A stretch of DNA of 64,000 nucleotides from Streptomyces sp. NBC_00525 (GTDB lineage: Bacteria > Actinomycetota > Actinomycetes > Streptomycetales > Streptomycetaceae): assembly GCF_036346595.1 (NCBI RefSeq), contig NZ_CP107834.1:930001-994000 (forward strand). Reading direction: 5' to 3'. The translations under genes were made by a program, and so were the position numbers. How positions within the stretch are numbered: position 1 is the first letter of the stretch; the number at the start of each line of letters is the position of its first letter. This document shows, piece by piece, positions 8,183 to 15,980 of the stretch. A model generated the notes under the pieces. It made no database searches. It worked only from the letters and a program-made list of their open reading frames with translations, and was not told where the DNA came from.

Positions 8183-9106
8183 GTGACGCGACGCCTGATG
8201 CTCCTCGACACCGCTTCCCTCTACTTCCGCGCCTACTTCGGTGTGCCCGATTCGGTACGCGCGCCGGACGGCACCCCGGTCAACGCCGTCCGCGGCCTGC
8301 TGGACTTCATCGGCCGGCTGGTGCGGGACCACCGCCCGGACGACCTCGTGGCCTGCTGGGACGCGGACTGGCGGCCGCAGTGGCGGGTGGACCTGATCCC
8401 CACGTACAAGGCGCACCGGGTGGCCGTCGAGACCGGGGCCGGGGTGCCGGACGAGGAGGAGACGCCGGACACGCTGGCCCCGCAGGTGCCGGTCATCGCG
8501 GACGTCCTGGACGCGCTGGGCATCGCCCGGATCGGCGCCGAGGGCTACGAGGCGGACGACGTGATCGGCACGCTGACCGGGCGGGCGTCCGGCCCGGTGG
8601 ACATCGTCACCGGCGACCGGGACCTCTACCAGCTGGTGGACGACGCCCGCGGGGTGCGGGTGCTCTACCCGCTCAAGGGGGTCGGCACCCTGCAACTGAC
8701 GGACGAGGCGTGGCTGCGCGAGAAGTACGGCGTGGACGGCCGCGGTTACGTGGACCTGGCACTGCTGCGCGGCGATCCGAGCGACGGGCTGCCCGGCGTG
8801 CCCGGCATCGGCGAGAAGACGGCGGCCAAGCTGCTGGACGCCTTCGGCGACCTGGCCGGGATCATGGCCGCCGTGGACGACCCGGCGGCCAGGCTGACGC
8901 CCTCCCAGCGCAAGCGGCTCGACGAGGCCCGCGCCTATGTGGCCGTGGCGCCGAAGGTGGTCCGGGTCGCCGGTGACGTGCCGCTTCCGGACTTCGACCC
9001 GGCCCTGCCCGCCGGGCCGCGCGACCCGGCGGCCCTGGAGACGCTGGTGGCCCGGTGGGGCATCGGCGGAGCGGTGGGACGACTCCTCGACGTGCTGCGC
9101 GACTGA
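8183..9106 (+). CDS. 5'-3' exonuclease / flap nuclease (PIN/FEN superfamily)
   Basis: The roughly 307-residue protein matches the 5'-nuclease domain of DNA polymerase I but has no polymerase domain. Visible elements are LMLLDTASLYFRAYFG, CWDADWRPQWR with arch segment IPTYKAHR, metal-binding YEADDVIGTL and TGDRDLYQLV, and the helix-3-turn-helix DPSDGLPGVPGIGEKTAAKL. Such free-standing nucleases probably help remove RNA primers or process flaps. The start is uncertain. The GTG at 8183 gives a normal N-terminus but lacks a good ribosome-binding site; GTG 8165 and ATG 8198 are alternatives. The 244-bp gap to the divergent transporter must hold both promoters. Confidence 0.88.
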   Translation: MTRRLMLLDTASLYFRAYFGVPDSVRAPDGTPVNAVRGLLDFIGRLVRDHRPDDLVACWDADWRPQWRVDLIPTYKAHRVAVETGAGVPDEEETPDTLAPQVPVIADVLDALGIARIGAEGYEADDVIGTLTGRASGPVDIVTGDRDLYQLVDDARGVRVLYPLKGVGTLQLTDEAWLREKYGVDGRGYVDLALLRGDPSDGLPGVPGIGEKTAAKLLDAFGDLAGIMAAVDDPAARLTPSQRKRLDEARAYVAVAPKVVRVAGDVPLPDFDPALPAGPRDPAALETLVARWGIGGAVGRLLDVLRD

Positions 9107-9110
9107 GGTG

Positions 9111-9129
9111 TTAGGTTAGGTAACCCTAA
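9111..9129. promoter_or_regulatory. Iron box (DmdR/IdeR-type operator)
   Basis: TTAGGTTAGGTAACCCTAA is a 19-base near-palindrome close to the actinobacterial iron-box consensus (TTAGGTTAGGCTAACCTAA, from memory). It lies 58 bases before the siderophore-interacting protein gene, so iron-dependent repression is expected. Confidence 0.85.
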
Positions 9130-9187
9130 GACCTGATGCCGGCTCCGGCCGGCGGTCCCTCATTTCCGGCAGCAGGGAGCGGATCTC

Positions 9188-10030
9188 GTGGCAGAACGAC
9201 CTGAGCGGCGGGCCCCGAGGGCTCGGGGGGCGCAGGTGCTGCGCACCGAGCGGATCACCCCGCACATGGTCCGGGTGGTGCTCGGCGGCGACGGCCTCGC
9301 CGACTTCACCCTCGACGGATTCACCGACCACTACGTGAAACTGTGCTTCGCCCCCGAGGGCGCGGAGTACACCCATCCCTTCGACATGGCCCGCATCCGC
9401 GAGGAGTACCCGCGCGAGCTGTGGCCCACCACCCGTACGTACACGGTGCGCTCCTGGGACGCCGCGGCCCGCGAGCTGGCGATCGACTTCGTGGTGCACG
9501 GCGACGAGGGCCTCGCGGGGCCCTGGGCGGCGGGGGCGAAGCCGGGCGACCAGGTGACGTTCCTGGGGCCCGGCGGGGGTTACGCCCCCGAGACGTCGGC
9601 GGACTGGCATCTGCTGGCGGGCGACGAGAGCGCGCTGCCGGCCGTCGCCGCCGCGCTGGAGCGGATGCCGGCGGGTGCGGTGGTGCACGCGTTCGTCGAG
9701 GTGGCGGACGCGGCGGAGGAGCAGAAGATCGCCTCGCCGGACGGCGTCGTCATCACCTGGCTGCACCGGGCCGGCCGCCCGGTCGGCGAGGCGCTGGTCG
9801 AGGCGGTGAGGGGGCTGGAGTTCCCGTCCGGCGACGTCCAGGCGTTCGTCCACGGCGAGGCGGGCTTCGTGAAGGAGATCCGCCGCCATCTGCGCCTGGA
9901 GCGCGGGATTCCGGCCGGCCGGCTGTCGATCTCGGGCTACTGGCGCCTGGGCCACGACGACGAGGCGTGGCGCTCGGTGAAGCGCGAGTGGAACGAGCAG
10001 GTGCAGCGCGAGCAGGAGCCCGCCGCGTAA
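9188..10030 (+). CDS. Siderophore-interacting protein (FAD/NAD(P)H ferric-siderophore reductase)
   Basis: The 280-residue protein is a SIP/ViuB-type flavoreductase that reduces Fe(III)-siderophores in the cytoplasm to release iron. The N-terminal FAD-binding barrel includes RTYTVRSWD and IDFVVHGDEG. The C-terminal SIP Rossmann domain includes LAGDESALPAVAAALE and, near the end, YWRLGHDDEAW, a family-typical segment. The start is GTG. The iron box at 9111-9129 supports the role. No siderophore biosynthesis or uptake genes lie nearby in the window. Confidence 0.92.
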   Translation: MAERPERRAPRARGAQVLRTERITPHMVRVVLGGDGLADFTLDGFTDHYVKLCFAPEGAEYTHPFDMARIREEYPRELWPTTRTYTVRSWDAAARELAIDFVVHGDEGLAGPWAAGAKPGDQVTFLGPGGGYAPETSADWHLLAGDESALPAVAAALERMPAGAVVHAFVEVADAAEEQKIASPDGVVITWLHRAGRPVGEALVEAVRGLEFPSGDVQAFVHGEAGFVKEIRRHLRLERGIPAGRLSISGYWRLGHDDEAWRSVKREWNEQVQREQEPAA

Positions 10031-10052
10031 CCCACGCGGTACGCACCGCCCT

Positions 10053-10083
10053 GGTGCCCCCGGTCCGCCGGACCGGGGGCACC
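10053..10083 (+). terminator. Hairpin terminator after siderophore-interacting protein gene
   Basis: GGTGCCCCCGGTCC (10053-10066) pairs perfectly with 10070-10083 around a GCC loop, 23 bases past the stop codon. Confidence 0.85.
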
Positions 10084-10199
10084 GTCATGCCGGGGCGCCG
10101 CCGGACGGCCGCATCGCCACGCCGGGCCGCATCGCCGCGCCGGGCTCCGGCGCCGTGCCGGGCCCCGGCGCGTGACGCGCGCCCGGCCCGGACCGTGGC

Positions 10200-10913
10200 T
10201 CATGCCCCGGCCGCTCCCCCGGCCGGCGCGCCCCCGCCCCGCGCCTCCTCCCCGTAGGCGCGTTCCGACGCCTCCGCGTGCGCCAGTCTCCGCAGCGCGC
10301 CGAACATCGCCTCGCCCAGGACCGTGCCGACGACCACGCTCTCCACCAGGTCCTCCCGCGCCACCCTGGCCCGCACATAGCCGAGGTCCACGCGGGCGAC
10401 CTGCTCGGCGGCGTCCGCGTACGCGTCGAGCAGGTCGATGAACGCGCCGTGCCCCGCCCGGCGCAGGGCCACCAGCACCTCCGCGAGGGACTCCGCCCCG
10501 GCGCTGCCCGGCTCCGAGCACCAGCCCCTGCGCTCCACCAGCTCCGCCACCTCCTCGCGGGCCGCCCGCAGTTCGGGTCCGGCCTCGTCGGCCGGCGGCG
10601 CGTCGAGCCGCGCGGCCGCCGCGCCCAGGACCTTGTGGACCGGCTGGGCCGGGTCCTCCATGACCCGCAGCACCTCCCCGATCGCCGACAGCGGGAGCTT
10701 GCCCACGTCCAGCAGGGCCCGGATCAGCCGCAGCCTGCGCTCGTGCCCCTCGCCGTAGCTCGCCTGGTTGGGGCTGGTCAGCCGGCCGGCGGGCAGCAGC
10801 CCCTCCCGGACGTAGAACTTGATCGTCGGCACCGGGACCCCGGACCTGCGGCTCAACTCACTGATGCGCACCGCGCGTTCGCCCTCTCTCCTTGCCAATC
10901 CGGCACTCATCAT
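10200..10913 (-). CDS. MerR family transcriptional regulator
   Basis: The roughly 237-residue protein has an N-terminal MerR helix-turn-helix (VRISELSRRSGVPVPTIKFY, wing REGLLPAGRLTSPNQASYGE). A long helical effector region and an Ala/Gly-rich tail follow. No metal-binding cysteine pattern is visible, so a metal sensor is unlikely. The first of two tandem ATGs (10913) is chosen because GGGGAA lies at a good distance. A longer frame to 10940 would run into the palindrome used as operator. It is divergent from the membrane protein at 10984, its likely target. Confidence 0.85.
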   Translation of the reverse strand: MMSAGLARREGERAVRISELSRRSGVPVPTIKFYVREGLLPAGRLTSPNQASYGEGHERRLRLIRALLDVGKLPLSAIGEVLRVMEDPAQPVHKVLGAAAARLDAPPADEAGPELRAAREEVAELVERRGWCSEPGSAGAESLAEVLVALRRAGHGAFIDLLDAYADAAEQVARVDLGYVRARVAREDLVESVVVGTVLGEAMFGALRRLAHAEASERAYGEEARGGGAPAGGAAGA

Positions 10914-10929
10914 AGATAGTTCCCCTACC

Positions 10930-10951
10930 GATAGTGGCAAGTGCCACTATC
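10930..10951. promoter_or_regulatory. 22-bp palindromic operator between MerR gene and membrane protein gene
   Basis: GATAGTGGCA and TGCCACTATC form a perfect 10-bp inverted repeat around a two-base centre. It lies in the 70-bp divergent intergenic region, where a MerR protein would bind a promoter spacer. CCACTATCC-ATACTC next to it may contribute to the -10 region of the membrane gene. Confidence 0.7.
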
Positions 10952-10983
10952 CATACTCGGATCGATCCTTCAGGGGGACACCC

Positions 10984-11967
10984 ATGTCGCGATGGCATAC
11001 CTGGCACCGCCCGTTAGTCCTGTTCGCCGCCTCGATGGCGGTGATGACCGCGGTCTCGGGGGTCGGCCTGCTGGTCGACGACCGGGTTCTGGCGGGCGCG
11101 CCGATCTGGGCCAAGCCCTTCAAGTTCGCGGTGTCGTTCGTGGTGTACGCGCTCTCGCTGGCCTGGATGCTGACGCTCACCGACCGGGGCCGGCGGGTCG
11201 GCCGGTGGGCCGGGACGGTGGTCGCCGCGGCGAGCCTGGGCGAGATGGTGATCATCACCGGGCAGGTGATCCGGGGGAAGCGGAGCCACTTCAACGTGGC
11301 CACACCGTTCGACGCCGCGCTGTTCCAGGTGATGGGCGTGACGGTCGTCGTGCTGTGGGCGGGCACGCTGGTCATCGCCGTCCTGCTGCTGCGGGCCCGG
11401 ATCGCGGACCGCGCCTCGGCCCTGGCGGTCCGGGCCGGCGTCCTGCTGGCCCTCGCGGGCGCGGGCATCGGCTTCCTGATGACCGTGCCGACCCCGGAGC
11501 AGCGGGCGGCGGGCCTGGACGGCACGGCCGATGTGGTCGGCGCGCACGCGGTGGGCGTTCCGGACGGCGGCCCGTCGATGCCGTTCACGGGCTGGTCCAC
11601 GACCGGCGGCGACCTGCGCGTGCCGCACTTCGTGGGGATGCACGCGCTCCAGATCCTGCCGCTGCTCCTCCTGGCTCCGGTGGCACTGGCGCCCCGGCTG
11701 CCCCGGCTGCGGGACGCGGGGGTGCGGCTGCGGCTGACACGGGTGGCCGTGGGCGCGTACGCGGGGCTGGTCGCCCTGGTGCTGTGGCAGGCGCTGCGCG
11801 GTCAGCCGCTGGTCCACCCGGACGGGGTGACCCTCGGCTGCGCCGCGCTCCTGGTGGCCGGGACGGCGCTGGGCGGGTACGCGGCACTGCGCCCGGCGCC
11901 CGGCCGCGGACGTCGTGGCAGGATCTCCGGCCTGCGGCCCATCCGCACCGGCACCGGCTCCGAATAA
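10984..11967 (+). CDS. Unidentified multi-span membrane protein
   Basis: I do not recognise a named family. The 327-residue protein has about seven to eight hydrophobic spans, beginning at LVLFAASMAVMTAVSGVGLL. A distinctive APIWAKPFKFAVSFVVYAL segment follows at about residues 38-56, and there is a long extracytoplasmic-looking loop at about 170-215. AGGGGGAC precedes the ATG. It is divergent from the MerR gene and shares its palindromic operator, so a MerR-controlled envelope function is likely. The last codons overlap the putative SigK promoter of the next gene. Confidence 0.75.
   Translation: MSRWHTWHRPLVLFAASMAVMTAVSGVGLLVDDRVLAGAPIWAKPFKFAVSFVVYALSLAWMLTLTDRGRRVGRWAGTVVAAASLGEMVIITGQVIRGKRSHFNVATPFDAALFQVMGVTVVVLWAGTLVIAVLLLRARIADRASALAVRAGVLLALAGAGIGFLMTVPTPEQRAAGLDGTADVVGAHAVGVPDGGPSMPFTGWSTTGGDLRVPHFVGMHALQILPLLLLAPVALAPRLPRLRDAGVRLRLTRVAVGAYAGLVALVLWQALRGQPLVHPDGVTLGCAALLVAGTALGGYAALRPAPGRGRRGRISGLRPIRTGTGSE
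11939..11965 (+). promoter_or_regulatory. Putative SigK-type promoter of sigK
   Basis: CCATCC (-35, 11939-11944) is separated by 15 bases from CCGAAT (-10, 11960-11965). It lies within the last codons of the upstream membrane protein gene and about 37 bases before the sigma factor start. The same motif with the same spacing occurs at 13380-13406. It resembles the mycobacterial SigK consensus as I recall it, suggesting autoregulation. Confidence 0.7.
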
Positions 11968-12001
11968 CCCGGAGAGCGCCGACCACCGAAGGGACCCCCG
12001 C

Positions 12002-12586
12002 GTGAAAGAAGCCGTGTACATCAGCGGAACGGCCTCGGCGGGGCCCGATCTCCAGGAGCTGATGGGACGGGTCGCCCTGGGCGACCAGGAGGCGTTCGCC
12101 CAGGTCTACGACAGGGTGAGCGGGCCGGTGCTGGGGCTCGTGCGCGGCGTGCTGCGCGACCCGGCCCAGTCCGAGGAGGTCGCCCAGGAGGTCCTGGTGG
12201 AGCTGTGGCGCACCGCGTCCCGCTTCCGGCCCGCCCGCGGCAGCGCCATGAACTGGGTGCTGACCCTGGCCCACCGCCGCGCCGTGGACCGGGTGCGCTC
12301 CGCGCAGGCCGCCGCCGTCCGCGAGCACAAGGCGGCCCTGCTCGACCGTACGCCCGCCTTCGACGAGGTCACCGAGCAGGTGGAGACCCGGCTGGAGCGC
12401 GAGCAGGTGCGCCGCTGTCTGCGCACCCTCTCCGAGCTCCAGCGCGAGTCCGTCACCCTGGCGTACTACCGGGGGCTGACCTATCGCGAGGTGGCCGAAC
12501 TGCTGGCGGTTCCGCTCGGCACGATCAAGACCCGGCTGCGCGACGGACTGATCCGGATGCGCGACTGCCTGGGGGTGGGCGCATGA
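12002..12586 (+). CDS. sigK: ECF RNA polymerase sigma factor, SigK type
   Basis: The 194-residue protein has sigma region 2 (AFAQVYDRVSGPVLGLVRGV, then EEVAQEVLVELWRTASRF) and region 4 (LSELQRESVTLAYYRGLTYR, then LAVPLGTIKTRLRDGLIRMR). Length and motifs fit the SigK subgroup. The GTG start follows AAGGGA. The gene ends in an ATGA overlap with the RskA-type anti-sigma factor, the standard arrangement for this pair. A CCATCC-N15-CCGAAT promoter upstream indicates positive autoregulation. In mycobacteria SigK controls fasciclin-domain surface antigens, and a fasciclin lipoprotein lies 3 kb downstream here. Confidence 0.9.
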   Translation: MKEAVYISGTASAGPDLQELMGRVALGDQEAFAQVYDRVSGPVLGLVRGVLRDPAQSEEVAQEVLVELWRTASRFRPARGSAMNWVLTLAHRRAVDRVRSAQAAAVREHKAALLDRTPAFDEVTEQVETRLEREQVRRCLRTLSELQRESVTLAYYRGLTYREVAELLAVPLGTIKTRLRDGLIRMRDCLGVGA

Positions 12587-13347
12587 CCGACGCCGCTCTG
12601 CACACCCTGACGGGCGCCTACGCGCTGCACGCCCTGCCCGACGCCGAACGCCACGCCTTCGAACGGCATCTGGCCGACTGCGGGGCCTGCTCCGTCGAGG
12701 TGCGCGAACTCTCCGAGACCGCGACCCGGCTCGGCCTCGCCGCCGCCGCACCGGCCCCCCGCGCCCTGCGGGAGCGGGTGCTCCGGGAGATCACGACGGT
12801 ACGCCAGGAGCCGCCGGACACGCCCCGGCGCGGCCGGGCGCCCGAGCGGCGGGGTGGGGCGGGCGCCTGGCCCCGGCTCGCCCTGGCCGCCTGCCTGGCC
12901 GCGGCGGTCGGCCTCGCCGGGGTCGCCGGGTGGCAGCAGCGGGAGGCGCGGGACGCCCGGCAGCAGGCGGACGCCGCCCGGCAGCACGCCGAGCGGCTGG
13001 CCCGCGTCCTCGCCGCCCCCGACGCCCGGACCTCCTCCGGCACGCTGGAGAACGGTGCGCGGGGCACGGTGGTGGTCTCCCGCAGCGAGGACCGGGCGGT
13101 GTTCATGGCCTCCGGGCTGGCGGCGCCGCCCAGCGGCAAGGTGTACCAGCTGTGGTTCGACGACGGGGGCACGATGCGCCCGGCGGGCCTGATGCGCGCC
13201 GCCGACCCGTCGTCGACGGCGTACACCGCGCTGCTGGACGGGCCGGTCGGCGGGGCCGTCGGCATGGGCATCACGATCGAGCCGGCGGGCGGCTCCGCCC
13301 GACCGACCTCGGCCCCGATGGCACTGATGAAGCTGCCGTCGGCGTGA
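12583..13347 (+). CDS. rskA: Anti-sigma-K factor (RskA-like, zinc-binding anti-sigma)
   Basis: The 254-residue membrane protein should hold SigK inactive. The cytoplasmic N-terminus carries the zinc anti-sigma motif H29-x3-C33-x2-C36 (ERHLADCGACS). One membrane span follows at about residues 98-117 (RLALAACLAAAVGLAGVAGW). The extracytoplasmic RskA domain includes VFMASGLAAPPSGKVYQLWF and ends APMALMKLPSA, typical of the family. Translation is coupled to sigK by ATGA. Release probably involves regulated proteolysis, as known for mycobacterial RskA. A site-2 protease gene exists at 37990-39240, but a link is speculative. Confidence 0.92.
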   Translation: MTDAALHTLTGAYALHALPDAERHAFERHLADCGACSVEVRELSETATRLGLAAAAPAPRALRERVLREITTVRQEPPDTPRRGRAPERRGGAGAWPRLALAACLAAAVGLAGVAGWQQREARDARQQADAARQHAERLARVLAAPDARTSSGTLENGARGTVVVSRSEDRAVFMASGLAAPPSGKVYQLWFDDGGTMRPAGLMRAADPSSTAYTALLDGPVGGAVGMGITIEPAGGSARPTSAPMALMKLPSA

Positions 13348-13379
13348 ACGAACCTGCGCCACTCGTTCGGGTGATGGAC

Positions 13380-13406
13380 CCATCCGCCGGGCGGCCGGCT
13401 CCGAAT
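13380..13406 (+). promoter_or_regulatory. Putative SigK-type promoter of molybdopterin oxidoreductase gene
   Basis: CCATCC (13380-13385), 15 bases, then CCGAAT (13401-13406). The GTG start is at 13414, only eight bases after the -10 hexamer, so the transcript would begin at or next to the start codon (leaderless). The element is nearly identical to the one before sigK. Confidence 0.7.
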
Positions 13407-13413
13407 CCCCGAC

Positions 13414-15024
13414 GTGAGTGAAGAGCGGAACGATCCGGAGACCGGGGCGGGAGAGCCCCGGCGGGCCCGTGCGGCACGCGCGGTCTGCGGCGCGCTCGCC
13501 GGGCTGATCGCCGGGTTCTGCGCGCTGGCCGTCGCCGAACTGGTGGCGGCGCTGGTGCGCCCCGAGGCGGGTCCGGTCGCGGCGGTGGGCGGTGCGGTGA
13601 TCGACCGCACTCCCCCGGCCGTGAAGGACTTCGCCGTACGGAACTTCGGCACCGACGACAAGCTCGTGCTGGAGCTGGGCATCCTCGCCCTGCTGGCGCT
13701 GTTCGCCGTGACGCTCGGGCTGTCGGCGCCGCGTCACCGGCGCGCCGGGGCGGCGGGCGTCCTGGTCTTCGGCGTGATCGGGGCGGTCTGTGCGGTCGGA
13801 CGGCCCGGCGGCGGGGCCCTCGACGCCCTGCCGTCGCTGGTGGGCGCGGTGGTGGCGGCGGGTGTGCTGTACGTCCTGGCGGGACGGCTGGTCCCGGCCG
13901 CCGCACCCCTCGCCGGGCGGCGCACCGCCGGCGCCTTCGACCGGCGCGGCTTCGTCCTCGCGGCGGGCGCCGTGGCGGCCGTCTCGGCCGGGGCGGGGCT
14001 GCTGGGGCGGCGGCTCACCTCCGTCGTGCAGGCGGGGGCGGCTCGTTCCCGGCGCGATCTGAGGCTCCCGGCGCCCGACTCCCCCGCACCCGCCGTGCCA
14101 CCCGGCACCGACCTGGAACTGCGCGGCCTGAGCCCCTTCGTGACGCCCAACCAGGACTTCTACCGCATCGACACGGCCCTGGTGGTGCCGAGGGTGGACG
14201 CCGGGACGTGGCGGCTGCGCATCCACGGCGAGGGCGTGCGCACCCCGCTGGAGCTCGGGCTCCGGGACCTGCTGCGCCGGGAGACCGTCGAGCGCGACAT
14301 CACCCTGACCTGCGTCTCCAACGAGGTCGGCGGCCCGTACGTGGGCAACGCCCGCTGGCTGGGGGTGCGCCTGGCCGATCTGCTGCGGGAGGCGGGCGTG
14401 CGGCCCCCGTCCGAGGGCGGACCGGCCGATCAGCTCGTGGCGCGTTCGGTGGACGGCATGACGATCGGCACGCCGGTCGAGGACGTGATGGACGGCCGCG
14501 ACGCCCTGCTCGCCTTCGGCATGAACGGCGAACCGCTGCCCTTCGCCCACGGCTTCCCGGTGCGGATGGTCGTCCCCGGCCTGTACGGATACGTGTCGGC
14601 CTGCAAGTGGCTCCAGGACATCGAGCTGACCACCTTCGACGCGTACGACCCGTACTGGGTGCGGCGGTCGTGGTCCCGGCGGGCGCCGGTCAAGACCCAG
14701 GCCCGCATCGACACCCCGCGCCCCTTCGCCTCCCCGAAGGCCGGCACCGTGCCGGTCGCCGGGGTCGCCTGGGCCCAGCACCGGGGCATCGTCCGCGTCG
14801 AGGTACGGGTGGACGGCGGGCCCTGGCAGCCGGCCCGGCTCGCGGCGCAGGACAGCCGGGACACCTGGCGCCAGTGGGTGTGGGAATGGCCCGCCACCCC
14901 CGGCGGCCACACCCTGGAGGTCCGCGCCACCGACGGCACCGGCGCCGTCCAGACCGGGCGGCGCGTCGGCACCCTGCCCGACGGCGCGACCGGCCGGCAC
15001 ACCGTGGTGGTGAACGTGTCCTGA
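13414..15024 (+). CDS. Membrane-anchored molybdopterin-dependent oxidoreductase (sulfite oxidase family)
   Basis: The 536-residue protein has four to five N-terminal membrane spans (residues 25-190), including a Tat-like RRGFVLAAGAVAAVSAGAG stretch. An extracytoplasmic sulfite-oxidase-type Moco domain follows at about 235-430. The predicted molybdenum-ligating cysteine is C300 in LTCVSNEVGG, and PVRMVVPGLYGYVSACKWLQ is also family-typical. A C-terminal Mo-co dimerisation domain ends the protein. The physiological substrate is unknown; YedY relatives repair oxidised methionine in envelope proteins. There is no ribosome-binding site ahead of the GTG, in keeping with the leaderless promoter model. 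It is the probable first structural target of SigK. Confidence 0.9.
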   Translation: MSEERNDPETGAGEPRRARAARAVCGALAGLIAGFCALAVAELVAALVRPEAGPVAAVGGAVIDRTPPAVKDFAVRNFGTDDKLVLELGILALLALFAVTLGLSAPRHRRAGAAGVLVFGVIGAVCAVGRPGGGALDALPSLVGAVVAAGVLYVLAGRLVPAAAPLAGRRTAGAFDRRGFVLAAGAVAAVSAGAGLLGRRLTSVVQAGAARSRRDLRLPAPDSPAPAVPPGTDLELRGLSPFVTPNQDFYRIDTALVVPRVDAGTWRLRIHGEGVRTPLELGLRDLLRRETVERDITLTCVSNEVGGPYVGNARWLGVRLADLLREAGVRPPSEGGPADQLVARSVDGMTIGTPVEDVMDGRDALLAFGMNGEPLPFAHGFPVRMVVPGLYGYVSACKWLQDIELTTFDAYDPYWVRRSWSRRAPVKTQARIDTPRPFASPKAGTVPVAGVAWAQHRGIVRVEVRVDGGPWQPARLAAQDSRDTWRQWVWEWPATPGGHTLEVRATDGTGAVQTGRRVGTLPDGATGRHTVVVNVS

Positions 15025-15149
15025 CCGGCGCGCCTCCGCCGCCGTCTCCCCCGAGCCCCGCCTCCCCCGCGCACCGCCCGCCCCGGCGCGCGCACACCCC
15101 AGACCAACTACCGTACGTAATCAATTAATTACCGATACAGGAGAACACC

Positions 15150-15797
15150 ATGAAGGCCACCCACGCCCGCCGCGCCGCCGTCGCGCTGTCCGCCGCGCTC
15201 GTCCTGCCGCTGGTCCTGACGGCCTGCTCCGGCGAGTCCGACACCAGCGCCTCCGGGACGAGCGGCAACCCCGCGAAGACCTCTGCCGCCCCCTCCTCCG
15301 CCGCCCCCGTGAACACCGACAAGCCGTTCGGCCCGGCCTGCGCCTCGGTCCCGAAGAGCGGTGCGGGGTCCTTCACCGGCATGGCGCAGGACCCGGTCGC
15401 CACGGCGGCCTCGAACAATCCGGCCCTGTCCACCCTGGTCACCGCGGTCAAGAAGGCCGGCCTGGTGGACACGTTGAACAGCGCGCAGAACATCACCGTG
15501 TTCGCCCCGACCAACGACGCCTTCGCCAAGGTCCCGAAGGCCGACCTGGAGAAGCTGCTCGCCGACAAGGACGCGCTCACCAAGGTCCTCACGTACCACG
15601 TGGTGGGCCGGAAGCTGACGCCGGAGCAGCTGGCGAAGGGCTCCTTCGAGACCCTGGAGAAGGACGAGCTGACGACGGCCGGTTCGGGCGCGGCGTACAC
15701 CGTGAACGGCACGTCCGGGATCGTCTGCGGCAATGTGCCGACCGCCAACGCGACGGTCTACATCGTCGACACGGTCCTGATGCCGCCCGCCGCGTGA
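15150..15797 (+). CDS. Fasciclin (FAS1) domain surface lipoprotein
   Basis: The 215-residue protein has a lipoprotein signal peptide with lipobox LTAC and acylated C26. A Ser/Thr/Ala/Pro-rich linker follows, then one FAS1 domain at about residues 72-213 (NNPALSTLVTAVKKAGLVDT, VFAPTNDAFAKVP, LTYHVVGRKLTPEQL, VYIVDTVLMPP). CAGGAGAAC precedes the ATG. It resembles the mycobacterial MPT83/MPT70 antigens, members of the SigK regulon. I found no SigK motif directly in front. It may be read from the oxidoreductase promoter or from its own AT-rich upstream stretch (TAATCAATTAATTA, 15118-15131). Confidence 0.92.
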   Translation: MKATHARRAAVALSAALVLPLVLTACSGESDTSASGTSGNPAKTSAAPSSAAPVNTDKPFGPACASVPKSGAGSFTGMAQDPVATAASNNPALSTLVTAVKKAGLVDTLNSAQNITVFAPTNDAFAKVPKADLEKLLADKDALTKVLTYHVVGRKLTPEQLAKGSFETLEKDELTTAGSGAAYTVNGTSGIVCGNVPTANATVYIVDTVLMPPAA

Positions 15798-15805
15798 CCC
15801 CGTCC

Positions 15806-15836
15806 CTCACGGGTGGGCGCCGCGCCCGCCCGTGAG
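15806..15836 (+). terminator. Hairpin terminator after fasciclin gene
   Basis: CTCACGGGTGGGCGC (15806-15820) pairs with 15822-15836 with one G-T wobble. It begins nine bases past the stop codon. Confidence 0.75.
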
Positions 15837-15980
15837 CCGGCCGGACCGGTGCGCTTCCTGCGGAATTCCGATCCGCTCGAATCTACACATAAGCGACAGA
15901 TAAGAGCAGAATGGTCAGTGCGGGCCACTTCCCGCAGGCGACGGTGACCGGGTCCGCACGATCCGAAGGGGACGAACCTC

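Noticed and set aside
15118..15131. AT-rich TAATCAATTAATTA before the fasciclin gene as a regulator site
   Set aside because: It stands out in base composition but has no paired copy or known consensus. It may simply be part of a promoter.
15841..15900. A third SigK-like promoter before the SPW gene (TCGAAT at 15877-15882)
   Set aside because: The expected -35 position reads TCCTGC rather than CCATCC, so the match is too weak.
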